Shown: in pieces, positions 1 through 10,945 of the stretch | Layout of the letters: every line of letters begins with the position of its first letter | How positions within the stretch are numbered: the first letter of the stretch is position 1 | DNA from: Anthopleura xanthogrammica | Taxonomy: Eukaryota > Cnidaria > Anthozoa > Actiniaria > Actiniidae | Length of the DNA stretch: 64,000 bases | Direction of reading: 5' to 3' | Assembly: GCA_964019055.1 (NCBI GenBank) | Contig: OZ025209.1 | Span: 12,632,981-12,696,980 of the forward strand | Notes under the pieces: generated by a model | The model's database searches: none | Told to the model about the DNA's origin: nothing | Seen by the model: only the letters and a program-made list of their open reading frames with translations | Program-made: the position numbers and the translations under genes

Positions 1-231
1 GTGTTGGTCAGTGCACCAGAATCACTGCTAAAAAGACCAATAGCATCTTCAGAGGATGCCATGGGCTGGAAAAGAATAGTGCCAAAGCAATATTTTAGGC
101 AACAATAATGCTTTTGCTGAGTGGTTTTAAAAGTGAAGGGGGGAATGAATGGGGTGAGAGTAAAGTCCCCTCCAGGTCCCGGCCCCAGGTCCCCACTGCT
201 CTGTCGCTTAATGATCGGTCACTATTTATCA
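1..231. other. Downstream flank of the channel gene
   Basis: No gene is seen here. It should hold the 3' untranslated region of the minus-strand channel gene, but no clear AATAAA signal is recognised. Confidence 0.4.
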
Positions 232-3200
232 CTAAGGGGGTTTGACGATCCCTAAATCATGGGGCACCAGCAAAGGTCCCGAAGGTGTCCGCTTCATAGA
301 GATACCACTGTAGTTGTAAAACGTGCTTACCTTTACAGGGACTATGTACTTCTTCATCAGTCGATTCATCTTTCCTCTTGGGTTAGCTAACAAGTCCATA
401 AAACAGCTGTTGTTTGTGATGATATTAGTCATGTTCCCCGGCACAACCGCTACACTATACATCATTGAATTCTCCAGTACTCGAAAGACTCGCAGCTTAT
501 CGTCACCCATGATACTGAGGTAATAATACGCCTTGAGGCGATCCATTAATATACCATCTACTTGCTCTGATTTCAAGTCGTTGAACATTGCCATGATGTT
601 GTCATAAACTAAGTAGGAAAAATGATGTAATAATACTCAAAATAAGAATTAATTTACTACGTAAAAAGAAAACAAGCACGTGACTTTTCTGGATTTTACT
701 GGAGGGCAACTAGTGATTCTTAAGTCAAATCATGTCAAAATAACTCCTCAAACTATTCTATCTGACTATTTGTACAACATGAAACCAGAAAACAAGATAT
801 AAAGACAACCTTCAACACTCTACAAGCCAGTCAAAACGCAGATACTACCGGAAGTGACGTCTATTGATAGTAAGCAATAGAATGATCGACCTTTCCCTGA
901 ATTTGGAGACAAGTTAAACCTCGACTTGGAGCCATTGTTTTGAGGTCTTACTATTGATTATCTTTCTTTCTTTCTTTCTTTCTTTCCTTCTTGAAACGAT
1001 ACGATACGTTCTTGAAAATATTTTTTACCTTTTACAACTGCTCCGTGATGACGTGCAGTAACTTCGACTTCTGAATTATTTACCACAGCAATCTGCAAGA
1101 AGCAGGGCGATCATTCAATCAATATTGCTTGGTCTACTCTAGGAAGCACCCATGAGGGTGCCAATGGGGGTACCCGATTGTCAGTTTACTACTAATTTTT
1201 TGGCCAATTGTCCGCTAACTACTAATTAATTTTACAAGCGCTGGCCATAATATTTAACCAAAATAACAGAAATTTCAGTTAACTGTTAACTTTCATTTTT
1301 CAGTTACAGTAACTACTAATTTTTAGGCTATTTGTAAGTTAACTGTAAACCCCATTAGAGTTAACCCATACTTCAAACCCCTTGAAATATTTCATGTGTT
1401 AGTCCTGTCCTGGCATACGCCAAGAAGAAAGGGCGGGAATTTTTCGCGCCTAAACGCGCGCGCTCGTCTCACCAACTTTCGAAAGCTCTCGCGAAGTTCC
1501 GTCATACCTTTGAATTGAATGTTAAATTCAATACTGAATTTACCTTAATAATAATATAATATTAAAGCATTATGAAAATTAGTAAAATTGTGACTCACAT
1601 GTTGTCCCTGCATATCAGTGCAAGACCCTTTCACGGATACTACTGTGATAGCACTGGTGATGGATGCCGTGAACACAGCAATAAGAGTTACTCCCGTCAG
1701 TATCCAAGCAATGCCGAAAAAACGACCAATAATGGAACGAGGGATCTGGTCACCATATCTGAAATAGCAGCATGCAATCACTGATTTTAGAGCGCTTTTC
1801 ATATATGTTCCTGCGACATTCAACATTAGGGAATCAAGGGTGCCATCACGTACACCTCTAGGATCTCAGGTTCGATTCCCTTACTCGGCATCACCATCGG
1901 ACAGAATCCCTATTGCTTAATGCACACGAATTAACTAACACTATCTTAACTCAATTACCAACGTCATCTCAAAATAAATATCAATGATATAATAGTAATG
2001 TCATCAGTAATTGGTTCATACCATGCTCTCGAGGGACTGAACATACTAAATGTGAGTAGAGTTTGTTAGGTCTCTCCCTAGCTTGTAATTGATCCGAGGG
2101 TTCTTCTAAAGGTCCTCCACAAAAGCTAAAAAATTCAGTTAGATTTCGATTTCAGTTGGCCGTGCCCTGACTTTGATCAGAAGAGAGCTGGTCATTTCAG
2201 GGTATCGATAATATTTGAAGGTTTTTTTAACAATTCCAGACGTCTGGGTTTTGAGCAAAAACAATTATTAACTCATTCCCTTAGTGTAAATTTGACGGAC
2301 AGAGGCCAAAACACGAGAAAACGTGCCGCGTCTGGAGTTGATTGCACATAAGTATATAGACAAAACGACTTACCCAACTGTTGTCATGGAGACGACAGCC
2401 CACCAGAAGCCCTCGTAGGATCCCTTGGCGAATGGTTTAGAAAAATGGCGCGGTTGATTATTACGGTACTCCTGCGATAAAAAAAGAGAAACTGAAATAA
2501 TAATCTAAGTGAAGTATTATTTTTTTACAAGTTGTAGGTTTCCAGTTATGAATCGAAACTGATGAGGATTCTTCTTTAGTAGCTTAAAGGGACATTAGTT
2601 AAAACAATAGTCCCGGGTTACCCCTCTCCCCATATGTGGTTAGGTGTCTATAGTGGCTTTTTCTATACAGAAATAAGTTGTATGAACAGACAGTCATTGT
2701 TTGGAAGATATGTCAGTACAAAATCCAGGATCACACAAGCTTCCAGAGGTGGTGCGGGGTAATGTGTATCACCACCCCTGCCCTCTAAATTGGGTCCCGT
2801 GCCATTTGATAATAATTGTTTTAACTTCAACATTAGTATATGCATTTTGGATTATTTCTTTGACACTTTTCACGACTATTAAAATTTTTCTTAAAGTCTT
2901 AAAACTTCTTCAGAAATGATCTACAAAGCGTAGTTATGCTTCCATGACACAGGAAGCCCACAGCTTTCTCAACAAAGATCTTTCTGTACCATGTTTACAC
3001 AAACTTACCAATGCCCAAATACAAACTCCAGATATCCCAGCCAAAAGTAGAGTTAGTAGGAGTACAGGCCAAACGGATAGAATAGTTTTGATTAAGAGAA
3101 GCTTTGAAATCCTTTTGCAGGCTTGGTTGTTGACTATTAATGCTGGTCCTGGCGAATGTAGTACCGAAAAATATTCAACACGAGCTTTGGAAGAGAAGCG

Positions 3201-3557
3201 AGTCCTTCGTGATGACAGTGACGGTGATACAGGAAAAGCTATGTTGGTTTTCTCCTTCTTTATCAAGTTTTCAAGTTCATCTAGAGATTGTACCCACTTC
3301 CATTGCATATCTTCGGCCTTTGTACAGGATTTGGACTTGAAACACAGCTTAATCCCGAGACGAAGGAAGTCGCTGATGACTCCATCGGTACGGTTGATCC
3401 TTGCATATGGAGGGTCAGCAAATACACTTACTGTAACGTTGTTTAATGGGCAGTTTGGCCTGGAATTGCTCTCTTTATGACGTACTGAAGCACGACCCAA
3501 ATCAATGAATGTAGCTAAGACAAAGTATGAAATATAGAACTTGAAAAACACTGGCAT
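232..3557 (-). CDS. Ionotropic glutamate receptor-like channel with K+ selectivity filter (5 exons, 415 aa)
   Basis: Exons on the minus strand are 3557-3009, 2471-2374, 1758-1599, 1092-1029 and 608-232. They total 1248 nt, phases agree at every junction, and all introns are GT-AG. Visible order: signal peptide (about residues 1-24, MPVFFKFYISYFVLATFIDL start); S1 half of a ligand-binding domain with DPPYA and an Arg-rich RRTRFSS stretch where the ligand-binding Arg usually lies; M1 (about 153-183); pore loop GSYEGFWWAVVSMTTVGYGD (200-219); second pore helix (about 227-258) with FTASITSAIT in place of the usual SYTANLAAF; S2 half from YDNIMAMF to LMKKYI; then a short tail. No amino-terminal domain and no fourth membrane helix are seen. 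This is the architecture of cyanobacterial GluR0; the rotifer AvGluR1 is a published animal receptor with the TVGYGD signature. Ligand unknown. The 3' end could use an unseen further exon, since only the TAG at 232 defines it. Confidence 0.85.
1826..2220 (+). repeat. tRNA-related SINE copy, degenerate
   Basis: Within intron 2 of the channel gene. It has a B-box-like GGTTCGATTC near 1870, the GAGTAGAGTTTGTTAGG body near 2053, and the tail GGCCGTGCCCTGACTTTGAT near 2158. The same elements recur in order at 30588-30775 and 38393-38690. Confidence 0.6.
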
Positions 3558-4076
3558 ATTTGTAGCGTGCCTTGCACTAGTAAAGACTAAAGGTCATCTG
3601 AACCACGTCCAACGTGTTGGTATTGCGTGACATCACAGGCAACCCAAGTGTCACACTTACTTCATACCGGCTTAGGTAGCACACTTCGCTTGCATATAAA
3701 TACTTTTTATCATGTGACCACATCGAGTTTTTGCGAAGTCTGCGAAGTATCATGTTTCTTATTCATCTTTTGCTGGCTTTGTTTTGTTAAGTTTAAATTA
3801 AGCAAAAAAGACCGGGGAAAAATATAGACGCTTTGGTTGCCATTAGTATAGAGAACAAAGAGCAAAAAAATAAAAAAAATTCTTTGTCCTTTGAATTGAA
3901 CTGCTCTACAAAACGCGAAAGTGTAACAAATAGGCAAGCACTTTATAATGATATGAATATCGTAGTCTTCCAAAGTCTAGCCTCCGCCCTCCTTTATCAC
4001 GTTACCATCTCGAGTTTCCGGAACTGATTTGCTTTGTAAAATTCTTTTAGCCCTTTTAAAATATTAAAGCGAAAAA
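3558..4076. other. Upstream flank of channel gene and degenerate promoter copy
   Basis: Holds the presumed promoter side of the channel gene. From about 3700 there is a degenerate copy of the leader of the small-membrane-protein family: a CATGTGACCACA box and TGCTGGCTTTGTTTTGTT, matching the leaders near 4530-4600 and 7425-7510. Confidence 0.5.
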
Positions 4077-4157
4077 ATGAGTGACGGAGCTGTAGTTGCC
4101 GTCAAAGAAGAAAGACTGAAAAAGGAGTGGGAATGTTAAAGTAACGGGAAAAACAAA
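4077..4157 (+). pseudogene. Relic exon 1 of the small-membrane-protein family (copy A0)
   Basis: Starts ATGAGTGACGGAGCTGTAGT, nearly the same as exon 1 of copy A at 4624. A small change after the EERLKKE region shifts the frame, TAA follows, and the exon end has lost the ALVAT segment and donor. No later exons follow before copy A. It is a broken tandem duplicate of the first exon and leader only. Confidence 0.7.
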
Positions 4158-4525
4158 CGATGCACTCAACACTCAACGTCCTCCGCTCTGTTTCATTATG
4201 ACATCACATCAAAACAATCCATTGTTTAAACGCTAAGGATCATGGTCGTGAGAGGGGGACAAAACAGCAACAACGCAAAGAAAATTGATATAAAATACGA
4301 AGAAAAGCCGCGTTTACAGCCATCAAAAGTAATAAATATTGTTTATTAACATCGATAGACTTTATATTTGGAACTATATTATTTGAGATTAAACTTTTCT
4401 TAGCACTTAGCAGAAGTAATTTTGTTCAAATTTCTATTGTTCTAGACGATCCTGTCCCCTCATAAACAAGCCGTGACGTCATAATGAAATAGGGCAATTC
4501 CGTAGTCTAGATCAAGGTCTTGCCC

Positions 4526-4540
4526 TTTGTCACGTGACCA
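4526..4540. promoter_or_regulatory. GTCACGTGAC box upstream of copy A
   Basis: A perfect palindromic E-box, GTCACGTGAC, lies 93 bp before the copy A start codon. The equivalent position carries CATGTG in B, CACGTG in D, E and F, and AACGTG in C and G. The motif is a known class of bHLH-Zip site (USF/TFE/Myc type). Its function here is inferred only from conserved spacing. Confidence 0.5.
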
Positions 4541-4937
4541 CATATCGAATAAGTATCTTGTTTCGCATCCATCTTCTGCTGGCTTTGTTTTGTAAATCTC
4601 TTTGAAAAGATTTAAGCGAGAAAATGAGTGACGAAGCTGTGGTAGCCGTCAGCGAAGAAAGAACAAGGATTGGAAATGATAAATTAACTGAAAAAACAGC
4701 TCTAGTAGCGACGGAGGAAGGGTACGGTAAACAAACGATGCACTCAACACTCAACATCCTCAATGTTTCAGCATGTGTCTGGTCTGAACAATGAAGTTTT
4801 CTGATCCATTGTTAGCTTTAAGCTTCAGCAATTTTTTAAAGTTTCAATTCGTTAATCCTTAATTGAATATCGAATATTTATTTTTACTGTTGGTAAGTCT
4901 ATAACGTATTTTTAAACTTGCTTATTTTTGAAGTTTT

Positions 4938-5071
4938 TAACACAGCACGTCGGAATGCAGCTCAATTTGGAGGGCAAAACAATTAGGTTCCAATTCTTAG
5001 GAGATTAAAATTCTTTACTTTTGTCCTCCAAATTGAGCTGCTTTGACGTCACGTGAAAGGGGTCTATTGCA
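4938..5071. mobile_element. MITE family M1, copy 1
   Basis: Palindromic element of about 135 bp. One end is GCACGTCGGAATGCAGCTC and the other GAGCTGCTTTGACGTCACGT followed by GAAAGGGGTCTA. The inner arms read CAATTTGGAGG/CCTCCAAATTG. The same element recurs at 9903, 34882/35225, 42802, 43100 and 49797. No coding capacity. Confidence 0.75.
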
Positions 5072-6007
5072 TAGCAATCTTCTATACTTTGATGGCTTTT
5101 CTCCGGGTTCTCTGGTTTTCAGTAATTTCCTTTCTCCGCAAAAATCAAATGCCATCGATACCTGTCACCTCGGCCTCCTCCTCGACGAAAATAAATTACT
5201 AGTTTTTTTTACAAGTTTTAAAAAAAGTGAAAGCGAATTACGTCAGTAGTTGATTTTGTGCAAAGCTTGTATTACGTATACTTTGAGTAGACTCATTGAT
5301 TATCATGTTTCTTTATATCAACGATATCATCCAATTAGATTTTTACACACTTTTCAATGAAATAGCTTGCGTCTTTCCCCTTCTGCTCACCGAAAGTGTT
5401 TGACAACTTTACTGCAGGGTTTTCTAGAGGTCAAACGTGAATGTGGTAATCAGGGAAGATGTAGCAGTACTAGAATCCAAACACCCACCGGCCGCAAAAA
5501 GTCATAATATCGTTGCGCATTTTGGGGAGAAAATTACTGACAAATCCAGCGTAACTCCGTATCAAGATAAACCGTGGACAGAACCATAGTCTTACAGAGC
5601 TTTTCTGTATTCAAAACATGAAATAATATGCATTTCTCTAACATATTTAATTTATTTTTCTTGCCAGTATAATGAGTTAAAAGTGGAAACCTGATGCAAA
5701 CGCTTCCCTTTTTACGCCCCTTGGTGGGAAAAACGTGATAACCTAGTTGACTTATAAATGACTTTTATGACTTTTACTGGACTAGTTTGACCCATTCCCC
5801 TTCCAACCCACCATCACCATGGCAACAGTTATTTATGTTTCAATGTAGGATTTTTGTGGCTCAAGAATCTACGATTGAAAGTATGCCACCCGAGGACAAC
5901 GGTTCGCAAAGTGGTTGCTGTTCTTTATTGTGACACCGATTATTCATGGTGTTATATTTGCAAGCAAAAAGGTAACTATTGAAGGTGGAAGGGTTAGGGT
6001 TTACTAG

Positions 6008-6399
6008 TCCACTCCACTCCACTCCACTCCACTCCACTCCACTCCACTCCACTCCACTCCACTCCACTCCACTCCACTCCACTCCACTCCACTCCACTCC
6101 ACTCCACTCCACTCCACTCCACTCCACTCCACTCCACTCCACTCCACTCCACTCCACTCCACTCCACTCCACTCCACTCCACTCCACTCCACTCCACTCC
6201 ACTCCACTCCACTCCACTCCACTCCACTCCACTCCACTCCACTCCACTCCACTCCACTCCACTCCACTCCACTCCACTCCACTCCACTCCACTCCACTCC
6301 ACTCCACTCCACTCCACTCCACTCCACTCCACTCCACTCCACTCCACTCCACTCCACTCCACTCCACTCCACTCCACTCCACTCCACTCCACTCCACTC
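6008..6399. repeat. Perfect (TCCAC)n pentanucleotide array, about 78 copies
   Basis: An uninterrupted TCCAC tract of about 392 bp in intron 3 of relic copy A. Five bases is not a multiple of three and no stop can form, so every frame on both strands is open. The apparent long ORFs (PLHST repeats on plus, VEWSG repeats on minus) are therefore artefacts. Confidence 0.97.
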
Positions 6400-6959
6400 T
6401 ATTACAGTAAATACCTTGGATATGTTCTAGTCCGATACTACAAATTTGACCTCTATTATTCCTTGGATCAATCCTCAGACAAGGTTCCGGTTATATATCG
6501 AATTCTCTTCAAATCTTACTTTAGCAGATCGATATGCACTGCGTCTGATCTTACAGTAACTATTGCTTTTCTGTCCACACAGGATGCTTGATGTAACTTC
6601 TGCTACTCTTGGTGTACCTGGTGCTTATAGCTATTGTCCTATTGTCTTTTAGGAATCTTTGCCACTTATCGTTATCGTCTATGTACGTGTAGAGGCGGGA
6701 GGACATCATGGAAAAAATATAGTTTTCAGTCTTATAAGTTTACAACTTTTCGAGAAATAGAAAATAAAATGTCAAAATAGTAAATAAAAGGAAAAATTAA
6801 TCTAAATGGAACCATTAATTTTAATTCCTAAATCATAGCAGGGAGGTAGTAAGTTATAACATGCAATCAAAACAAAATTGTTTTCAAGAAAAAAACTGAG
6901 GAGCTAGCTGTATTTTGACCTTTTGCAGCGATTGCAGAATATTTCCATTGCAGCTTTAA

Positions 6960-7320
6960 CGATAGGATTTTACTCTCGTTCAAACAGCAAATTGAACCGC
7001 TCTAGAAAGAGTGTCCTGAAGGGCAGGGGGAGGGGGTCCTAATCCCATTTCCCAGCCCAAAATTTTGCAAAATCTCAGTCCGAATGATAGCCGGAGTTAG
7101 TTAGAGATTTTGCAAAATCTCAATCCCAGTAATGGCTAAATCCCAGTCCCAGTGCCGAATGATATCGCATTTTCCCAGCCCAAAAAAAGGCGAATCCCAG
7201 CTCCCATTTTACCCCTTCAGGTCCCTCTAGGAAATATTGCAAAGAATATTACTTCACGAGCCGTGTAAAGATTCTTTGCAATACTTTCTAGAGCGGTTCG
7301 GTTTGCTTTTTGAAGGCAAG
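6960..7320. repeat. Foldback element with nested CCCAG-rich segment
   Basis: Left arm AAATTGAACCGCTCTAGAAA and right arm TTCTAGAGCGGTTCGGTTTG are inverted copies. Between them lies a repetitive stretch with TTTTGCAAAATCTCA twice and several CCCAGTCCC/CCCAGCCC motifs. Position is upstream of copy B. Confidence 0.65.
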
Positions 7321-7537
7321 CCAAATGATTTCAATTTTCCTCGAAGTTCGAAGTGATTAGTGTGACATATAAGCAATGCAAAACACTTCATGCGTCAAAA
7401 ATACTGAACAAGGTCTTGCCCTTTGTCATGTGACCACCACGAGTTCCCGGAAATTCAGCCAAGTATCTCGTTTGATCCTTTTCAATCTTTTGCTGGCTTT
7501 GTTTCGTAAATCGTTTTGCAAAGTCTAATGTACAAAA

Positions 7538-9898
7538 ATGAGTGGAGACGCCGTGGTTGCCATCAGAGAAGAACGAGCAAGGGTTGGAAATGTTGAAGTA
7601 ACGAGAAAAACAGCTCTAGTAGCGACGGATGAAGGGTAAACAATCATTTCATCAACATCCTTCATGTTTCTGCATGTCTGGCTTCGTGATCCTGATACTT
7701 GAATTTTACTAATCGTCTTGTTAAATCTAGGGCAGTATTTTTTAAGAAGTCACCTTATTTATCAGTATTGAATCTTGCATATTTAGGTTCTTTCAATTTA
7801 TTTACGGATGTCCTGGTAAATTTAATGGTAAATTGATTTGTAAAAGAAGGCCGCTATTTTTGAGAATTTGTGAAGTCAGTATCGATTATGAAACGCAATG
7901 CCAACCAAAGGTGAACGACTTTGCACTTCTACAGAGATATTTTGACTGCTTTAATTATACTCTTCGCCTGCGTTTTGAATTTACTGGCGGATTGAGTGTA
8001 ATGAGACTGAATATCACCACCAGTTCGACTTCCTAGATGTAACAACAGCTTCACTAACAGTATCATTATTCAAACATAAATTGTATCCTCAACCATAAAT
8101 TGACATTTATTTTGCCAAGCTTTCGGGCTTAATTGCCCATCCTCAGGGCTAAATGTAACAAACAACGACAGTTACAATCAACTGCTTAAGTATCATTATT
8201 GTCGAAAGACAGTTGTACTCGGTAAAGCAACATTGTCGACAGCAATTATGCCACGTTCAATTCTTTCTGATTCATATTCTTTAACAATTATAACCATTCA
8301 AAATACTGGCTACTTCGAAGTCGCCAGTAAAAGTGTTTTGTTTCACAAACTGGCAGAGACCTACAATTAGGAAATAATGGATTTTGTGCAACAGTTTCAT
8401 TTCAAATGTACATAAATGGAGTCTTTACTTTAGTTCAGTGTTCTGTGGCATACTCGTTAGAGATTTTTGCCAGATTTGGCAAGATATGAAAATGATACTC
8501 TTTTCTCATGCGAACTCAAAGTATTTAATGAACCTCTGATGCACAAGATTGATTAGAAGGACTGGAGTAACCATCCGTGTCATGTTGTACCTGCATGTAC
8601 AAGTCATGCCAAATGCAAATCTATCGGAGTGTTTTCATAACAGTTCAAAAGGCCATATGTTCATGTTTCTTATGTACAGTTCATAATTTACTGTCGCATA
8701 TAGTTTGCCCTTGCTATTCTTTTTGTCGCATTTTCTTCATGGCTCCTGCAGCTAAAGTACCCGTCATCGTCTCCCTGCTCAGTTTCTTCAAAGTTTTGTC
8801 ACACACTTCGATGACGAAATTATTGTGGTCCCACTGATGTTGTTGTGACCAATTCCCTCAAAGCAAAATATTCTTTCCAATTTTTTGCAACATACGTGAC
8901 AAACTGATAAATTGCCTTTGTCATGGCAAGCACTAACAATGAAACCTGAAAGCTAACGTGTCTCTCTCCGCTATGTTACTTGGTGGGAATGCCTTGAATC
9001 TTGGGGTGCATGTGACGTCATAGCCACCATTTTGTTTGACTTTGACAAAATATTTGGTCTTGCTGTCTTTTGTTAAACATGGCGGCCACGTCGTTTGTCC
9101 TTTTATTGTCATAAGAAGAGATGCACGCCACCAATATACCTATTTCGAATTATCTTTAGCAATTTCTAATGAGATGGACCCCATTTCCATGCCAACCCAA
9201 CATCACCATGGTAACCGTTATTTTGTTTTATCGTAGGGTTATTGTGGTTCAGGCTCACACAATTGAACAACAGCCAGGTCCCTACAGAAGGTAAAACGCA
9301 CCAGGGAAGGGGGAGGGGGTAACTCAACAACAACTACTGAACAAAACATTTCTTTGATATTCAAACAGTGGCTACCAAGCGCTTCCCGGTCCACGAGGAC
9401 CTACACCGGCCATTCAGTATGAATCCCAGAAAAACTGCTGTGATTACTGCTGTTGTGAATGTGACTCGGATTATTCTTGGTACGAGCTGCAAGGAAAAGG
9501 TAACGACTCAACTAAGGAGGAGGGGGAGCGTCAAATACTGTTATCTCTAATGTAGAAAAAGAGGAGGGGGAGAAGGGTGCGTTAGCGGTGGAAGAAGAAT
9601 TAGAAAAAATCTCGTAGACAGTAATTACGTACATATAAGAGAATTGTCGGCAAAATCTGAATCTGCCATGATTTGATCTTCAATGAAAAATACCTATATG
9701 AAAACACCTATATAAAAGGGGTCTATATTAGTCTGCATCTTTTCTCTCCACACAGGATGTGTCATGGTGCTGATGCTACTCTTGATGTACTTGGTCCTTT
9801 TTTTTATTTGTCTTCCATTCTTGATTCTTTACGCTCTACTGTTTTGCATTTGTTACCCGTTTTGCAAAGACAACGACAATAATTATAGCTCTGTGTAA
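7538..9898 (+). CDS. Small-membrane-protein family, copy B (4 exons, 141 aa)
   Basis: Exons 7538-7635, 9237-9290, 9369-9499 and 9756-9898 (426 nt, phases 2-2-1). The protein starts MSGDAVVAIREERARVGN and continues through VTRKTALVATDEG, the exon 2 segment IVVQAHTIEQQPGPYR, a Pro-rich then Cys-rich exon 3 (NCCDYCCCECDSDYSWYE), and exon 4, a hydrophobic span of about 30 residues ending CICYPFCKDNDNNYSSV. No signal peptide, so a tail-anchored or single-pass protein with little after the membrane is likely. The membrane-edge cysteines could be palmitoylated (inference). The start is chosen because the leader and first 33 codons are conserved in all copies. Copy B differs from C-E by its Cys-rich exon 3 and longer C-terminus. 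I do not recognise the family. Confidence 0.82.
8040..8230 (-). mobile_element. Possible retroelement end fragment
   Basis: On the minus strand the stretch around 8113-8150 reads CCTGAGGATGGGCAATTAAG followed by CCCGAAAGC. This is a stem-loop of the style found at Penelope-like element ends. It lies in intron 1 of copy B with no coding sequence attached. Assignment is tentative. Confidence 0.3.
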
Positions 9899-9902
9899 CA
9901 TA

Positions 9903-10042
9903 TAGACTACTCCTTTCACGTGACGTCAAAGCAGCTCAATTTGAAGGACAAAACAAAATAATTTCAATCACTCGAGAATTGGAGACCTATTGTTTTGTGT
10001 TCCAAATTGAGCTGCATTCCGACGTGCTTCAAGGGGTCTATA
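9903..10042. mobile_element. MITE family M1, copy 2, abutting the stop codon of copy B
   Basis: Starts a few bases after the TAA of copy B (9896-9898) with TAGACTACTCCTTTCACGTG and ends GACGTGCTTCAAGGGGTCTA. Inner arms CAATTTGAAGG and CCAAATTG pair. It probably forms most of the copy B 3' untranslated region. Confidence 0.75.
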
Positions 10043-10499
10043 CCCCCAAACTAAAGGCTTAGCGAAAGATTTAGAATACCTCACTATAGAATATCCAATG
10101 TAAATGAGCACAAACTTTTAGCACAAAGCAAAATGGGAACCTTAGTCCTTACACTTTTTCTGCTCCTCTAAAAATTCATGACAGTTTTTTTTTCGACATT
10201 TTCTATGGAAACAAAAGAATCTCAGCAGACAAAAAAAAAAATAGAATATTTTTTTCTGATAGTTGCATTGATTTCCCTGTTCCATTTCATGTTTGTAGTA
10301 CTCGGTTTCCCAGAGTGCTTTGTGAGCTTTGATGGACATTGCCAATTGGGGGACGGGAGGGAGGGGATTTTTGGTGCGAATTAAAAGTTTATAAAACCAG
10401 CGTATTCAGTTGTGGTTTTATTTTAGGATAGAACTGATTAAACAGATGACATTGAGTTCGAACTTGCCGTACTTTTTGACAGTATCGCTTCGGTATCCA

Positions 10500-10702
10500 A
10501 TAGACCTCATCGGCTTGGGTGTAATGTTGTCCCATTTCAGACCACGTGTCATTCCCTAGAGCATCATTTCATTGTTTAACGGTTGCGCATGAGAAGATAC
10601 ATGAATATGGATACAACTCAAACAAAGAATCTTATTCTCAAGAGAATGACACGTGGTCTGAAATGGGACAACATTACACCCAAGCCGATGAGGTCTATTG
10701 TT
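10500..10702. mobile_element. MITE family M2, copy 1
   Basis: About 200 bp, with near-perfect inverted ends of roughly 50 bp: AATAGACCTCATCGGCTTGG at left and CCAAGCCGATGAGGTCTATT at right. CATTTCAGACCACGTGTCAT pairs with ATGACACGTGGTCTGAAATG. No coding capacity. Confidence 0.85.
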
Positions 10703-10821
10703 CAACATTTTGGTGAAGAAATAGAAAACGCGTGCGTAATAATATCTGATTCGTAATATATAACATAACTCATAATTCATCACATAACACATAAGTCAAG
10801 GCATAACATAATTCATAAATA

Positions 10822-10945
10822 GAGGATATTACATGGGCGCGCGGAGATACGAATTTTATCTTCGAGTGTTGAAAAGATCTCTCACGAGTGAGCGCAACGA
10901 CAACACGAGAAGATAAAATTTGTATCTCCAAGCGCCCATGTAATA
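10822..10945. repeat. Foldback element GATATTACATGGGCGC
   Basis: Left arm GGATATTACATGGGCGC with CGGAGATACGAATTTTATCT, right arm AGATAAAATTTGTATCTCC with GCGCCCATGTAATATTC. A short loop holds a second hairpin around CTCACGAGTGAG. Confidence 0.8.

Larger units (their letters stand above)
4624..6692 (+). pseudogene. Small-membrane-protein family, copy A (broken)
   Basis: Exon 1 at 4624-4721 is open (MSDEAVVAVSEER start, ALVATEEG end) and has a GT donor. Exons 2 and 3 appear fused at 5849-5971 without the intron found in copy B. The exon 2 frame reaches a TGA, whereas the conserved CDTDYSW stretch lies in another frame. Exon 4 at 6583-6692 begins after a good CACACAG acceptor but meets TAA at its fourth codon, before the membrane segment. 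Intron 3 contains the large TCCAC microsatellite. Closest relative is copy B, sharing leader and intron-1 sequence. Translation of a shortened protein from exon 1 cannot be excluded. Confidence 0.75.

Noticed and set aside
2944..3480. 178-residue plus-strand ORF
   Set aside because: Antisense shadow of the first exon of the channel gene.
2934..3557. Single-exon 207-residue protein
   Set aside because: The last 24 residues are intron read-through past GTAAGT; splicing after WAL joins the pore exon in phase.
5861..6410. Long open frames on both strands with pentapeptide repeats (VEWSG or PLHST)
   Set aside because: They come from the stop-free TCCAC pentamer array; no promoter, splice site or unique sequence supports a gene.
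8577..8837. 86-residue Cys-rich ORF inside intron 1 of copy B
   Set aside because: No relation to the family exons, no splice or start context and no paralogue at the same place in copy A; looks like chance.
10556..10792. ORFs containing [18 protein letters not shown] in several places (10.6, 25.5, 36.7, 57.7 kb)
   Set aside because: They are translations of the M2 MITE and recur only where that element lies.
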